From an uncultured Clostridia bacterium (GTDB lineage Bacteria > Bacillota > Clostridia > TANB77 > CAG-508): a DNA stretch of 39,620 nt. Below the pieces are notes generated by a model. It was given only the letters and a program-made list of their open reading frames with translations, searched no databases and was not told where the DNA came from. Below, in pieces: positions 15,693 through 23,563 of this stretch. The DNA lies in the NCBI GenBank assembly GCA_944387545.1, contig CALXFE010000015.1:1-39620 (forward strand), written 5' to 3'. Each line of letters begins with the position of its first letter. Position 1 is the stretch's first letter. The position numbers and the translations under genes were made by a program.

Positions 15693-16388
15693 TTATTTAT
15701 TATCTATAATTTCATCAGCCTGTGTTTGTGTAATATATTCATTTTCCACCATCGTCTTTAAAACATGAGCTTGTCTTTCACTGGCTAAATCTGGATTGAC
15801 TGTTGGAGCATAGACTGAAGGGGCATTTGGAACACCAGCAAGCATAGAAGCTTCATTTAAGTTTAAATCTTTTGGCTCTTTATTGTAATATCCCATACTA
15901 GCATCATAAATACCATAATAGCCATCTCCGAAATAGGCACTATTCACATATAGAGCAAAGATTTCATCTTTTGTAAATTTTTGCTCTAAATCATAAGCAG
16001 CAAATAGCTCACCTAATTTTCTAATGGCTGTTTCTTCTTGTGTAAAGACCAAATTTTTGGCAACTTGCTGTGTAATGGTACTACCACCTTCTTGTAATTC
16101 ACCCGTTCTAAGGTTTGTCCAAAGTGCTCTAGCAATTCCGATAAAATCAACAGGACCATGATCATAATATCTTCTATCTTCTACAGAAATAACCGCATTA
16201 ATATAATCTTGAGATAATTCACTAAAAGGGGTATAGTGTTCATCCTCTGTTATTTCTGCGGTTCTTGTTAATAGTGGTTTTTCATCTAAGGCTTTGGAAT
16301 AGGAAACAAAACCAATAATACCACATATAATAACAGCAATTAAAATCAATATAAAAATAAGGAATAATAATTTTCTAAAAAATTTCAT
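15693..16388 (-). CDS. Monofunctional peptidoglycan glycosyltransferase (GT51)
   Basis: The protein has 231 residues from ATG 16388, just after AGAGGTG; a GTG at 16394 overlaps that site. One N-terminal membrane anchor (LLFLIFILILIAVIICGIIG) precedes a GT51 domain with the expected motifs: AVISVEDRRYYDHG with the catalytic Glu, GGSTITQQVAKN, a KLGELFAAYDLEQKF helix (RKxxE-like), and YVNSAYFGDGYYGI. It polymerises lipid II outside the membrane. There is no transpeptidase domain after residue 231, so it is an MtgA-like stand-alone enzyme or a class A PBP reduced to its first domain. The final residues reach DEIIDNK, the usual end of the GT51 unit, so it does not look truncated. Confidence 0.9.
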   Translation of the reverse strand: MKFFRKLLFLIFILILIAVIICGIIGFVSYSKALDEKPLLTRTAEITEDEHYTPFSELSQDYINAVISVEDRRYYDHGPVDFIGIARALWTNLRTGELQEGGSTITQQVAKNLVFTQEETAIRKLGELFAAYDLEQKFTKDEIFALYVNSAYFGDGYYGIYDASMGYYNKEPKDLNLNEASMLAGVPNAPSVYAPTVNPDLASERQAHVLKTMVENEYITQTQADEIIDNK

Positions 16389-16490
16389 AGACACCTCTAT
16401 ATAATCTTTTTCTACATTATATAGTAATATTTATGTTTTTACAATAATACAAAAGTTAAGATTTTATGAATTTTTTATAAAGTATTTCTA

Positions 16491-16519
16491 TTTACAAAAA
16501 TAGCATACTATGATAAAAT
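16491..16519 (+). promoter_or_regulatory. Probable promoter for dapF-dapL
   Basis: TTTACA (16491-16496), 17 bases, TAAAAT (16514-16519). A second TATAAT-like box occurs near 16529. Confidence 0.5.
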
Positions 16520-16581
16520 CCAGAATAGTATAATATAATTATATTATGCCATTTATTAATACCTAAAAGAGGTGAAAGAAA

Positions 16582-17430
16582 ATGATAAAATTTACAAAAA
16601 TGCATGGGCTAGGGAATGATTATGTCTATATGGATGCCATTCATCAAAATATAGAAGAGGAATCATCTCTAGCTCAATTTGTTAGCAATCGAAACTTTGG
16701 TGTAGGTTCTGATGGGCTAATTTTAATCTGTAAAAGTAAGATTGCGGATTTTAAAATGAGAATGTTTAATGCAGATGGTAGTGAAGCGGAAATGTGTGGA
16801 AACGGAATTCGTTGTGTAGGAAAATTTGTATATGACAAAGGACTTACTGATAAAACAGAGGTTACCATAGAAACTTTGGCAGGCATTAAAATTTTGCAAT
16901 TACACGTAGAAAATGGAAAGGTAAAAACAGTAAAAGTGGATATGGGAGAGCCAATCCTTAATCCAAAAGAAATACCGGTTATTTCAGAAGAAGAACCAGT
17001 AAAAAATTTAACATTAAAAGCAAAAGATAAAGAATTTACATTTACTTGTGTATCAATGGGAAATCCACATGCAATTACGATTGTAGAAAACACAAAAGAT
17101 TTTGATGTAGAAACCTATGGAAAGATTCTGGAAGTGGATAAAGTATTTCCAAATAAAACAAATGTAGAATTTATTGAAATTGTGGATAAAAATCATATTA
17201 AAATGAGAGTTTGGGAAAGGGGCGCAGGAGAAACGTTAGCCTGTGGTACGGGGGCTTGTGCTTCTGTTGTAGCCTGCATATTAAATGGATTAACAAATAA
17301 TATTGTTAAAGTAGAATTATTAGGAGGGCCATTAGAAATCGAATGGAACAAAGAAGATTATCATGTCTATATGACAGGACCAGCGGTTACTGTTTTTGAG
17401 GGGGAATTAATAGAGATGTCTAAAAATTAA
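16582..17430 (+). CDS. dapF: Diaminopimelate epimerase
   Basis: The protein has 282 residues. It starts with [13 protein letters not shown], the DapF opening. The two catalytic cysteines are in [11 protein letters not shown] (first half) and [11 protein letters not shown] (second half), placed symmetrically in the two pseudo-repeats. It converts LL-diaminopimelate to the meso form used for peptidoglycan and lysine. AAAGAGGTG precedes ATG 16582. It is followed 18 bases later by dapL, whose product is DapF's substrate, so the two consecutive steps are co-transcribed. Confidence 0.96.
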   Translation: MIKFTKMHGLGNDYVYMDAIHQNIEEESSLAQFVSNRNFGVGSDGLILICKSKIADFKMRMFNADGSEAEMCGNGIRCVGKFVYDKGLTDKTEVTIETLAGIKILQLHVENGKVKTVKVDMGEPILNPKEIPVISEEEPVKNLTLKAKDKEFTFTCVSMGNPHAITIVENTKDFDVETYGKILEVDKVFPNKTNVEFIEIVDKNHIKMRVWERGAGETLACGTGACASVVACILNGLTNNIVKVELLGGPLEIEWNKEDYHVYMTGPAVTVFEGELIEMSKN

Positions 17431-17448
17431 AAGAAAGGAATGAAAAAT

Positions 17449-18687
17449 ATGAGTTATATAAATGAAAATTTTTTGAATTTACAAGATAGCTATTTGTTTT
17501 CTAGTATAGCAAAAAAAGTAGCAGAATACACAAAAAATCACCCAGATAAAGAGGTTATTAAACTAGGAATAGGAGATGTGACAAAACCAATTGTTCCAGC
17601 ATGCCTAGAGGCAATGCATAAAGCAGTTGATGAAATTGGAACTAGTGAAGGATTTAAAGGATATGGACCAGAGCAAGGATACGCATTCTTAAGAGAAGCG
17701 ATTGTAGAAAATGATTATAAAGCAAGAGGTGTGGAAATAGAACCAGATGAGATATTTGTATCAGATGGAGCAAAATGTGATTGTGGAAATATTGTAGATA
17801 TATTTGCAGAAAACAATAAAGTTGCAATTACAGACCCAGTATATCCAGTATATTTAGATACCAATGTTATGTCAGGTAGAAGTGGAAAGTATAATGAGGA
17901 AAAAGGAACATATGAAAATATTGTATATTTACCAGTTACCGCTGAAAATGATTTTAAACCAGCTCTACCAAAAGAAAAAGTAGATATGATATATTTATGT
18001 TTTCCAAACAATCCAACAGGAACAGTATTAACGAAAGAAGATTTAAAAATTTGGGTAGATTATGCAAAAGAAAACAACAGTATTATATTATATGATGCAG
18101 CATATGAAGCTTTTATAGAAGAAGATAATGTACCACATAGTATTTATGAAGTAGAAGGCGCAAAAGATGTAGCCATTGAATTTAAAAGCTACTCAAAAAC
18201 TGCAGGATTTACAGGTGTTAGATGTGCCTATATGGTCATTCCAAAAACAGTAAAAGGCTATACAGAAAAAGGAGAGGAAATTCAGTTAAATAAACTTTGG
18301 AACAGAAGAACTTGTACGAAATTTAATGGCGTGTCATATATTGTACAAAAGGCAGCAGAAGCTACATATACAGCAGATGGAAGAAAACAAATAGAAGAAA
18401 ACATTAGCTATTATAAAGAAAATGCAAAAATTATAAAAGATGGATTAGAAGAAGCCGGATTTGCAGTTTATGGAGCAGTGAATTCACCATATATCTGGTT
18501 GAAAGTTCCAGAAGGAATGACATCATGGGAATTTTTTGATAAATTATTAGAAGAAGTCCATATTGTTGGAACACCAGGAAGCGGATTTGGACCTCATGGA
18601 GAAGGATATTTTAGACTAACAGCATTTGGAACAAGAGAAAATACAATAAAAGCAATTGAAAGAATAAAGAATTGGGATAGAAAATAG
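17449..18687 (+). CDS. dapL: LL-diaminopimelate aminotransferase
   Basis: The protein has 412 residues. ATG 17449 is nine bases from AAAGAAAGGA; ATG 17440 abuts that site. It is a fold-type I PLP enzyme with the DapL opening [19 protein letters not shown], then [12 protein letters not shown]. It has [10 protein letters not shown] and the PLP-lysine region [12 protein letters not shown] (Lys in SYSKTAG). It makes LL-DAP directly from tetrahydrodipicolinate with glutamate, bypassing the succinylase and acetylase branches. Its pairing with dapF shows that this organism uses the aminotransferase route. An 18-base gap and no promoter between them support an operon. Confidence 0.95.
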   Translation: MSYINENFLNLQDSYLFSSIAKKVAEYTKNHPDKEVIKLGIGDVTKPIVPACLEAMHKAVDEIGTSEGFKGYGPEQGYAFLREAIVENDYKARGVEIEPDEIFVSDGAKCDCGNIVDIFAENNKVAITDPVYPVYLDTNVMSGRSGKYNEEKGTYENIVYLPVTAENDFKPALPKEKVDMIYLCFPNNPTGTVLTKEDLKIWVDYAKENNSIILYDAAYEAFIEEDNVPHSIYEVEGAKDVAIEFKSYSKTAGFTGVRCAYMVIPKTVKGYTEKGEEIQLNKLWNRRTCTKFNGVSYIVQKAAEATYTADGRKQIEENISYYKENAKIIKDGLEEAGFAVYGAVNSPYIWLKVPEGMTSWEFFDKLLEEVHIVGTPGSGFGPHGEGYFRLTAFGTRENTIKAIERIKNWDRK

Positions 18688-18694
18688 TTAAAAG

Positions 18695-18732
18695 AAAAAC
18701 AATTAGAAAGTCAAACTTCTAATTGTTTTTTA
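18695..18732 (+). terminator. Terminator after dapL
   Basis: A 14-bp stem pairs 18695-18708 with 18717-18730 and ends in a T-run. Confidence 0.85.
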
Positions 18733-18766
18733 ATGCAAAATTAAAAACAAAAGTTCGTGAGAAATA

Positions 18767-18795
18767 TTGACATTTAAGAATAAAATCTATATAAT
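18767..18795 (+). promoter_or_regulatory. Consensus promoter for the HD gene
   Basis: TTGACA (18767-18772), 17 bases, TATAAT (18790-18795), 35 bases before the ATG. Confidence 0.8.
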
Positions 18796-18830
18796 GTAAA
18801 AAATATCTAAAATAGAAAAAGGAGCAAAAA

Positions 18831-19385
18831 ATGAAAGAAGAATTTTTAAATTTATTAAAACAAGTAAATAGAGAAGGCATAGAGGATTTAATTAATTTTT
18901 TAGAAAAATCAGACTTTTTTAAAGCACCTGCAAGTACAAGATTTCATGGGGACTATGAAGGGGGATTAGTAGAACACAGCTTAAAGGTATATGAAATTTT
19001 AAAACATAAAGTAGAACACAATATAAAAGGCGTAACAGTACCAGAAGAATCTATTATTATTATTGGATTATTACATGACATTTGTAAAACGAATTTTTAT
19101 AAAGTCGATTATCGAAATGCCAAAAATGCATTAGGTGTATGGGAAAAAGTACCATATTATACCATTGAAGATACCATACCTTATGGTCATGGAGAAAAAT
19201 CGGTTATGATGATTACAGAATATATGAAATTAACACCAGAAGAAAAATATGCAATTAGATGGCACATGGGGTATACAGAGCCAAAAGAATTATATAATGC
19301 AATAGGTGCTTCTTACACCAAATATCCAATTGCATTATTAACACATGAAGCAGATTTAGAAGCTACATATTTTTATGACACATAA
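18831..19385 (+). CDS. HD-domain phosphohydrolase
   Basis: The protein has 184 residues. The HD superfamily metal ligands are in order: GGLVEHSLKV (His), IIGLLHDICKTNFYK (His-Asp), YGHGEKSVMM (His) and IRWHMGYTE (His). The layout resembles the HD domain of YhaM-type 3'-5' exonucleases, but the OB-fold is absent, so it is a stand-alone phosphohydrolase of unknown substrate. It has AAAGGAG before ATG 18831 and a consensus promoter. It ends 67 bases before ruvA on the same strand and may be co-transcribed with ruvA and rarA, which would hint at nucleotide or DNA metabolism. That is inference. Confidence 0.82.
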   Translation: MKEEFLNLLKQVNREGIEDLINFLEKSDFFKAPASTRFHGDYEGGLVEHSLKVYEILKHKVEHNIKGVTVPEESIIIIGLLHDICKTNFYKVDYRNAKNALGVWEKVPYYTIEDTIPYGHGEKSVMMITEYMKLTPEEKYAIRWHMGYTEPKELYNAIGASYTKYPIALLTHEADLEATYFYDT

Positions 19386-19452
19386 AATATTTAGTTAGAA
19401 CAGCTTCTTATGAGACAAAATAAGAAAAATAGAAAAGAAAGGAAAAAACAAT

Positions 19453-20091
19453 ATGTTAGCATATATAAAAGGAACACTAGAAATGAAAATGACAGAATAT
19501 GTGGTAATTGATGTAGGAGGATTAGGATATAAAGTGTTCATGTCAGGAATCGGAATGGAAAAGTTAGGAGAGATAGGAAGTCAAGTAAAAGTATATACGT
19601 ATTATAGAGTAAGAGAAGATGATATTAGCATATATGGATTTAATTCTAATGAAGAATTGAGAATGTTTGAACTATTATTATCAGTTAGTGGAGTAGGCGC
19701 AAAAACAGCATTGGCTATGCTTGCTGTATGTACACCTTCTGAATTTGTGTTAGCCATTGTATCAGAAGATATTAATGTATTAACATCAATTCCAGGAATT
19801 GGCCCAAAATCAGCGAAAAGAATTATCTTAGAATTAAAGGACAAAATTAAAAAGGAACAACAAATTCAAGAATTGGAAAATGCTTCTAAAAATAATAAAG
19901 AGATAAGTGAAACAAGCATAAAAGTAAAACAAATGCTTGAAGATGATAATAAAGTACAAGAAGCAATTGCCGCTCTACAAGTTTTAGGGTATAACAAAAA
20001 AGAGATTGAAAAGGCATTTATGAAGATAGATAAAACTGGTTTAACAACAGAAGAACTGATAAAGAAAGGATTAATTATTTTAGCCAACTAA
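19453..20091 (+). CDS. ruvA: Holliday junction DNA helicase subunit RuvA
   Basis: The protein has 212 residues. An N-terminal OB-fold (MLAYIKGTLEMKMTEYVVID, ending near YTYYRVREDD) is followed by two helix-hairpin-helix motifs, VSGVGAKTALAML and IPGIGPKSAKRIILEL. A linker leads to a C-terminal UBA-like domain (ALQVLGYNKKEIEKAF) that contacts RuvB. RuvA binds Holliday junctions as tetramers and loads RuvB. Usually ruvB follows; here the next gene is rarA, and neither ruvB nor ruvC is in the window. Confidence 0.95.
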   Translation: MLAYIKGTLEMKMTEYVVIDVGGLGYKVFMSGIGMEKLGEIGSQVKVYTYYRVREDDISIYGFNSNEELRMFELLLSVSGVGAKTALAMLAVCTPSEFVLAIVSEDINVLTSIPGIGPKSAKRIILELKDKIKKEQQIQELENASKNNKEISETSIKVKQMLEDDNKVQEAIAALQVLGYNKKEIEKAFMKIDKTGLTTEELIKKGLIILAN

Positions 20092-20103
20092 ATCATAGTT
20101 GTA

Positions 20104-20139
20104 TTGTATAGAAAAGCAATTTCTTTTATTTCTATACAA
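20104..20139 (+). other. Hairpin between ruvA and rarA
   Basis: An 11-bp stem pairs ttgtatagaaa (20104-20114) with tttctatacaa (20129-20139). No T-run follows, so it is perhaps an mRNA processing or stability element. It makes the upstream in-frame start at 20099 unlikely. Confidence 0.4.
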
Positions 20140-20173
20140 CTGCTTAACAGGAAGAGAGAAGGGAAGGAATAAA

Positions 20174-21418
20174 ATGAATAGCAATGAACCATTAGCTTTT
20201 CGAATGAGACCAAGAACATTAGAAGAATATGTTGGACAAGAGCATGTTTTAGGAAAAGATAAAATTTTATATAGAACGATAAAAGCAGATAGATTATCTA
20301 GTATCATATTATTTGGACCACCCGGATGTGGAAAAACATCATTGGCTAGAGTGATTAGTGAAACAACCAAATATAAATTTTATAAAATAAATGCAGTTAC
20401 CTCTGGTGTAGCGGACATAAAAAGAGTGGTAGAAGAAACAAAAAACTTTATGATTAATCCAGCTGGAAAAAGTATCTTATTTATAGATGAGATTCATAGA
20501 TTTAATAAATTACAACAAGATGCATTACTTCCTTTTGTAGAAAATGGAACAATCATATTGATTGGAGCAACAACAGAAAATCCATATTTTGAGGTAAATA
20601 AAGCTTTGATTTCCAGGTCAATGGTTATCAAATTGGAACCATTAACAATCGATAATGTATTTACAATATTAAAAAATGCACTTACAAGAAAAGATGGATT
20701 AGGAGAATACAATATAAAAATAGAAGATGAAACACTAAAAAAACTAGCCATTATTGCAAATGGAGATGTTAGAACAGCTTTAAATGGTTTAGAAGTTGCA
20801 GTGTTAACAACCAATATGGATGCAGATGGTTATATTCATATAACAGATGAAATTATCAAAAATAGTGTGCAAGATAGAAAAGCCATATTTGATAAAAATG
20901 GGGAATCCCATTATGACAATATTAGTGCATTTATAAAATCCATGAGAGGTTCTGATCCAGATGCTGCAGTATTTTATTTAGCAAGAGCGCTAAATGGTGG
21001 AGAAGACCCTATGTTTTTAGCTAGAAGAATCGTAATATGTGCATCAGAAGATGTAGGTTTAGCAAATCCACAAGCTTTAGTGATTGCAAACTCTGCTATG
21101 CAGGCAGTTCATATGGTTGGTATGCCTGAAGCAAGAATTATTTTATCAGAAGCAGCAATCTATGTAGCATTATCTAAAAAATCAAATGCAAGTTATTTAG
21201 CAATTGATAAAGCATTAGAAGATGTAAAAACAAAAGAAACAGGAGAAGTACCTATGCATATAAGAAATGCGCCAATAGAAGATATGAAAGAATTAGGATA
21301 TCATGAAGGCTATTTATATCCACATGATTTTCCAGGACATTATGTTGAACAACAATATTTACCAGATAAGATGGTAGGAACAAAATACTTTATAAAAGAT
21401 GAAACTATAGATTTATAA
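20174..21418 (+). CDS. rarA: Replication-associated recombination ATPase RarA (MgsA)
   Basis: The protein has 414 residues from ATG 20174, after GGGAAGG; the open frame extends to 20099 but without a site. It starts with PLAFRMRPRTLEEYVGQEHV, then Walker A GPPGCGKTSLA, Walker B ILFIDEIHRFNK, and sensor 1 IGATTENPYFEVN with LISRS. The C-terminal MgsA domain has GSDPDAAVFYLARAL and ARRIVICASEDVGLANP. RarA is a clamp-loader-like AAA+ ATPase acting at stalled forks. It is placed directly after ruvA, where ruvB is normally found. RuvB is related but lacks the MgsA domain, so this is not RuvB. Confidence 0.94.
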   Translation: MNSNEPLAFRMRPRTLEEYVGQEHVLGKDKILYRTIKADRLSSIILFGPPGCGKTSLARVISETTKYKFYKINAVTSGVADIKRVVEETKNFMINPAGKSILFIDEIHRFNKLQQDALLPFVENGTIILIGATTENPYFEVNKALISRSMVIKLEPLTIDNVFTILKNALTRKDGLGEYNIKIEDETLKKLAIIANGDVRTALNGLEVAVLTTNMDADGYIHITDEIIKNSVQDRKAIFDKNGESHYDNISAFIKSMRGSDPDAAVFYLARALNGGEDPMFLARRIVICASEDVGLANPQALVIANSAMQAVHMVGMPEARIILSEAAIYVALSKKSNASYLAIDKALEDVKTKETGEVPMHIRNAPIEDMKELGYHEGYLYPHDFPGHYVEQQYLPDKMVGTKYFIKDETIDL

Positions 21419-21438
21419 ATCATAAAAGAGAAGTTAAT

Positions 21439-21481
21439 AAAGATGATAACTGATAAAATGGTTGTCATCTTTACATTTTTT
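21439..21481 (+). terminator. Terminator after rarA
   Basis: A 12-bp stem with one G-U pair, 21439-21450 with 21461-21472, is followed by a T-run at 21476-21481. Confidence 0.8.
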
Positions 21482-21575
21482 ATAGGATAAAAATCACACA
21501 ATTAGCAAAAAAAATTTTCTTAGAAATCATAAAAAATCATGTATAAAATGATAAAAATTGCAAAAAATAAATCAT

Positions 21576-21932
21576 ATGAAAAATATAGCAAAAAAAGTAA
21601 TAATAGGATTATTAGCTGGTATAGTTAGTGGACTTTTTTCAACTGGGGGAGGAATGATTATTGTTCCAGCTTTTATTTACTTATTGAATATGGAAGATAA
21701 AAAAGCAAGGGGAACATCCATATTTTGTATATTACCAATGGTAGTAACGAGTGGAGTTTTCTATTATAAAAGCAATTACATAGATTGGAATATATCTATA
21801 CTATGTGCTATTGGTGGAATGATAGGCGGATATATGGGAGCAAAAATTTTAAGAAAAATTCCAGTTCAATATTTAAAAATTATATTTACAATTTTTTTAA
21901 TATATGCATCCTATAAAATGATTTGGAGTTAA
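21576..21932 (+). CDS. TauE/SafE-type transporter, first half
   Basis: The protein has 118 residues from ATG 21576; a TTG at 21558 is also open, and neither has a clear Shine-Dalgarno sequence. It has four hydrophobic helices. The first holds the glycine-rich SGLFSTGGGMIIVPAF, the repeat signature of the TauE/SafE (DUF81) family. Full-length members are about 250 residues with two such repeats. Here each repeat is a separate gene, and the partner starts three bases after this stop. The two products most likely form a heterodimer. Substrates in this family are sulfite, sulfonates or other anions; none can be assigned here. Confidence 0.78.
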   Translation: MKNIAKKVIIGLLAGIVSGLFSTGGGMIIVPAFIYLLNMEDKKARGTSIFCILPMVVTSGVFYYKSNYIDWNISILCAIGGMIGGYMGAKILRKIPVQYLKIIFTIFLIYASYKMIWS

Positions 21933-21935
21933 AAC

Positions 21936-22331
21936 ATGATAGAAATTTTAATAGGAATATTATCAGGCACTATTAGTGGAACAGGAATGGGTGGAGGAAC
22001 CATATTAATCTTTCTTCTTGTATATATGTTGGGAATAGACCAACATATAGCACAAGCTACCAACTTGGTATTTTTCATACCAACATCCATAATAGCCATT
22101 ATCATAAATTTGAAAAATAAAAATATAGCTTTACAAACTGCAATATTTGTTTCGGTATTTGGTATATTAGGCGCAATTATTGGTGCTAATATATCCATAA
22201 AAATAGATGTGAATATTTTAAAAAAATGTTTTGGTATATTTTTACTAATAATTGCTATTCATGAAATATATACCATCGTAAAATGGTATAAAAAAGAAAA
22301 AATACGAGATACTAAGAAAAAGCAAAGTTAA
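21936..22331 (+). CDS. TauE/SafE-type transporter, second half
   Basis: The protein has 131 residues. It mirrors the preceding protein: a glycine-rich first helix GTISGTGMGGGTILIFLL, then QATNLVFFIPTSIIAIIIN, then GAIIGANISIKID and a final helix before a basic tail (WYKKEKIRDTKKKQ). The sequences are similar but not identical, so this is repeat divergence rather than a recent duplication. No frameshift is needed to explain it: each half has its own start and stop, with translational coupling likely. Together they would give an eight-helix carrier. Confidence 0.78.
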   Translation: MIEILIGILSGTISGTGMGGGTILIFLLVYMLGIDQHIAQATNLVFFIPTSIIAIIINLKNKNIALQTAIFVSVFGILGAIIGANISIKIDVNILKKCFGIFLLIIAIHEIYTIVKWYKKEKIRDTKKKQS

Positions 22332-22356
22332 AAATATAATAGAGAGGATGATGAAA

Positions 22357-22497
22357 ATGAAATTTGTAAAAGGTGTTGTTATTGGAGGATTATTAGTTAC
22401 AGGAGCAGCTATGTTATATACAGAAATGGGAAAAACAACTAAAAAGAAAATGATGAAAAAAGGAAGACAAATGATTAAAAATATGGGGATAGTATAA
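22357..22497 (+). CDS. Small single-span membrane protein
   Basis: The protein has 46 residues. Three ATGs in frame (22348, 22351, 22357) follow GAGAGG; 22357 has the best spacing. A glycine-rich helix (GVVIGGLLVTGAAML) at the N-terminus is followed by a strongly basic tail (KTTKKKMMKKGRQMIKNMG). This is the layout of small YtxH/DUF3918-like proteins of Firmicutes, whose function is unknown. It lies 25 bases after the TauE-like pair and ends at a terminator, so it is likely the third gene of that operon. Confidence 0.65.
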   Translation: MKFVKGVVIGGLLVTGAAMLYTEMGKTTKKKMMKKGRQMIKNMGIV

Positions 22498-22506
22498 AGT
22501 AAAAGG

Positions 22507-22536
22507 AAAATCCAACTCGATAAGAGTTGGATTTTT
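22507..22536 (+). terminator. Terminator after the small membrane protein
   Basis: A 12-bp perfect stem pairs 22507-22518 with 22524-22535. It has a 5-nt loop and ends in a T-run. Confidence 0.85.
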
Positions 22537-22618
22537 GTTTCTTAAGTTTCTATTTTAAGATAATTTCTTTCCATTCTAGGAAAGTGCATTTCCTGAATAG
22601 AAAAATAAATTTATTATA

Positions 22619-23137
22619 CTACATAAAGTAGTTTTGTTTTTTGTCATCACATTTGTCATCACATTTGTCGTGACATTTATCATGGCATTTGTCATCACAT
22701 TTGTCATCACATTTATCATGTTCTTTATCTTTGCATTTCTCACAACCCATGAAGCAATCACATTTTTCATGTTTTTCACCTTTTAAACATTTTCCTTCAT
22801 GGTGACATTTTGCACAAATTTTAATTTTTTTTGTATCATTTACCCAGATTTGAATAGCATATTGTTTTCCTGGACATAAAGGACCAAAAACAAATTCACC
22901 TTCACAATCTGTAAAGGTATGACCAATTGGTCTACGTTCTTCTTTACCACAGTCATAAACGACCTCAACTAATTTAACGACCGCATCTGTAACTGGTTCT
23001 TTAAAACAATTTTTAACAACACCATAAATAACATCTCTGTTATCTTCTGGTAAAGTGATATCAAGATCAAATTGTTTACCACCAGATATAACACCATCAA
23101 TATCTAGTATTTGACATGGCTTTTTATTATTTTCCAT
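22619..23137 (-). CDS. Beta-sandwich protein with Cys/His/Asp repeat tail
   Basis: The protein has 172 residues. Residues about 30-110 look like a carboxypeptidase-regulatory/Cna-B type beta-sandwich: VIYGVVKNCFKEPVTDAVVKL, then HTFTDCEGEFVFGPLCPG, then YAIQIWVND. From about residue 112 the protein is cysteine-, histidine- and aspartate-rich (CAKCHHEGKC, then CDCFMGCEKCKDKEHDKC). It ends in repeated KCDD or KCHD units encoded by a 12-base tandem repeat. No signal peptide is visible. The tail could bind metal ions or crosslink through disulfides, as in spore-coat or surface proteins. That is inference. It starts after AAAGGGTG and is preceded by a perfect 20-base palindrome. Confidence 0.65.
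   Translation of the reverse strand: MENNKKPCQILDIDGVISGGKQFDLDITLPEDNRDVIYGVVKNCFKEPVTDAVVKLVEVVYDCGKEERRPIGHTFTDCEGEFVFGPLCPGKQYAIQIWVNDTKKIKICAKCHHEGKCLKGEKHEKCDCFMGCEKCKDKEHDKCDDKCDDKCHDKCHDKCDDKCDDKKQNYFM
22643..22726 (-). repeat. Twelve-base tandem repeat encoding KCDD/KCHD units
   Basis: Seven copies, starting near 22643, 22655, 22667, 22679, 22691, 22703 and 22715, follow gtcatcacattt with small changes. Each encodes Asp/His-Asp-Lys-Cys in the tail of the minus-strand gene. Copy number may vary between strains. Confidence 0.85.
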
Positions 23138-23154
23138 TTAGAATCACCCTTTCT

Positions 23155-23174
23155 AAAACAACTTAAGTTGTTTT
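23155..23174. promoter_or_regulatory. Perfect 20-base palindrome in the leader of the Cys-rich gene
   Basis: aaaacaacttaagttgtttt is its own reverse complement. On the minus strand it lies just downstream of a TATATA box (about 23175-23181) with TTCGAC upstream, and 17 bases before the start codon. It is a candidate repressor operator. Confidence 0.5.
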
Positions 23175-23243
23175 ATATATCATATGAAGAATTTTGTCGA
23201 AAGTGAAAAAATAAAGATAAAAATTAAAAAATAATAAAAAAAG

Positions 23244-23271
23244 TTTACAACTTGTATTTTTATGGTATAAT
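23244..23271 (+). promoter_or_regulatory. Promoter of the broken membrane-protein gene
   Basis: TTTACA (23244-23249), 16 bases, TATAAT (23266-23271). It overlaps the longest open frame (from 23252), so the start is ATG 23303 after AAGGAGG. Confidence 0.65.
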
Positions 23272-23302
23272 AAAAATGGATAAAACTAAGGAGGAAATAA
23301 GA

Positions 23303-23563
23303 ATGGGCTTAATCGATAATATAAGAAAGACACGTCAAGAAAAAAGTGATGCGAAAATAGAAGAAATAGCAAATAAAATGATGCGAAAAAAAGAAAAAAG
23401 AACAGGAGAAGAAATATCACAAAAGGATATTGAAAGAGCATATAAAAAAGCAGAGAAAATAGAGAAAAAAGATAGGAAAAGAAAAAATAGAAGGAATGCA
23501 ATAATAGCAGTATTAACTACGTTAGGAATCACTATTGGAGGACGGACATGCCTTATTAACTGA
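23303..23563 (+). CDS. Membrane protein, N-terminal fragment (frame broken at 23543)
   Basis: The frame has 86 residues from ATG 23303, with a strong AAGGAGG site. Residues 1-65 are very basic and helical (MGLIDNIRKTRQEKSD, then RAYKKAEKIEKKDRKRKNRR). A hydrophobic helix follows (NAIIAVLTTLGITIGG). The frame then changes to RTCLIN and stops at 23563. Omitting the single C at 23543 joins the helix to the next frame as ITIGGGHALLTDGNQ, giving one protein of about 300 residues with a cytoplasmic basic part, one membrane span and an acidic outer part. A one-base insertion, a sequencing error or a programmed shift could explain this. I recognise no family. Confidence 0.6.
   Translation: MGLIDNIRKTRQEKSDAKIEEIANKMMRKKEKRTGEEISQKDIERAYKKAEKIEKKDRKRKNRRNAIIAVLTTLGITIGGRTCLIN

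Noticed and set aside
22643..22726. Regular 12-base repeats considered as a CRISPR array
   Set aside because: There are no spacers, the period is a multiple of three, and the repeats are in frame inside a gene.
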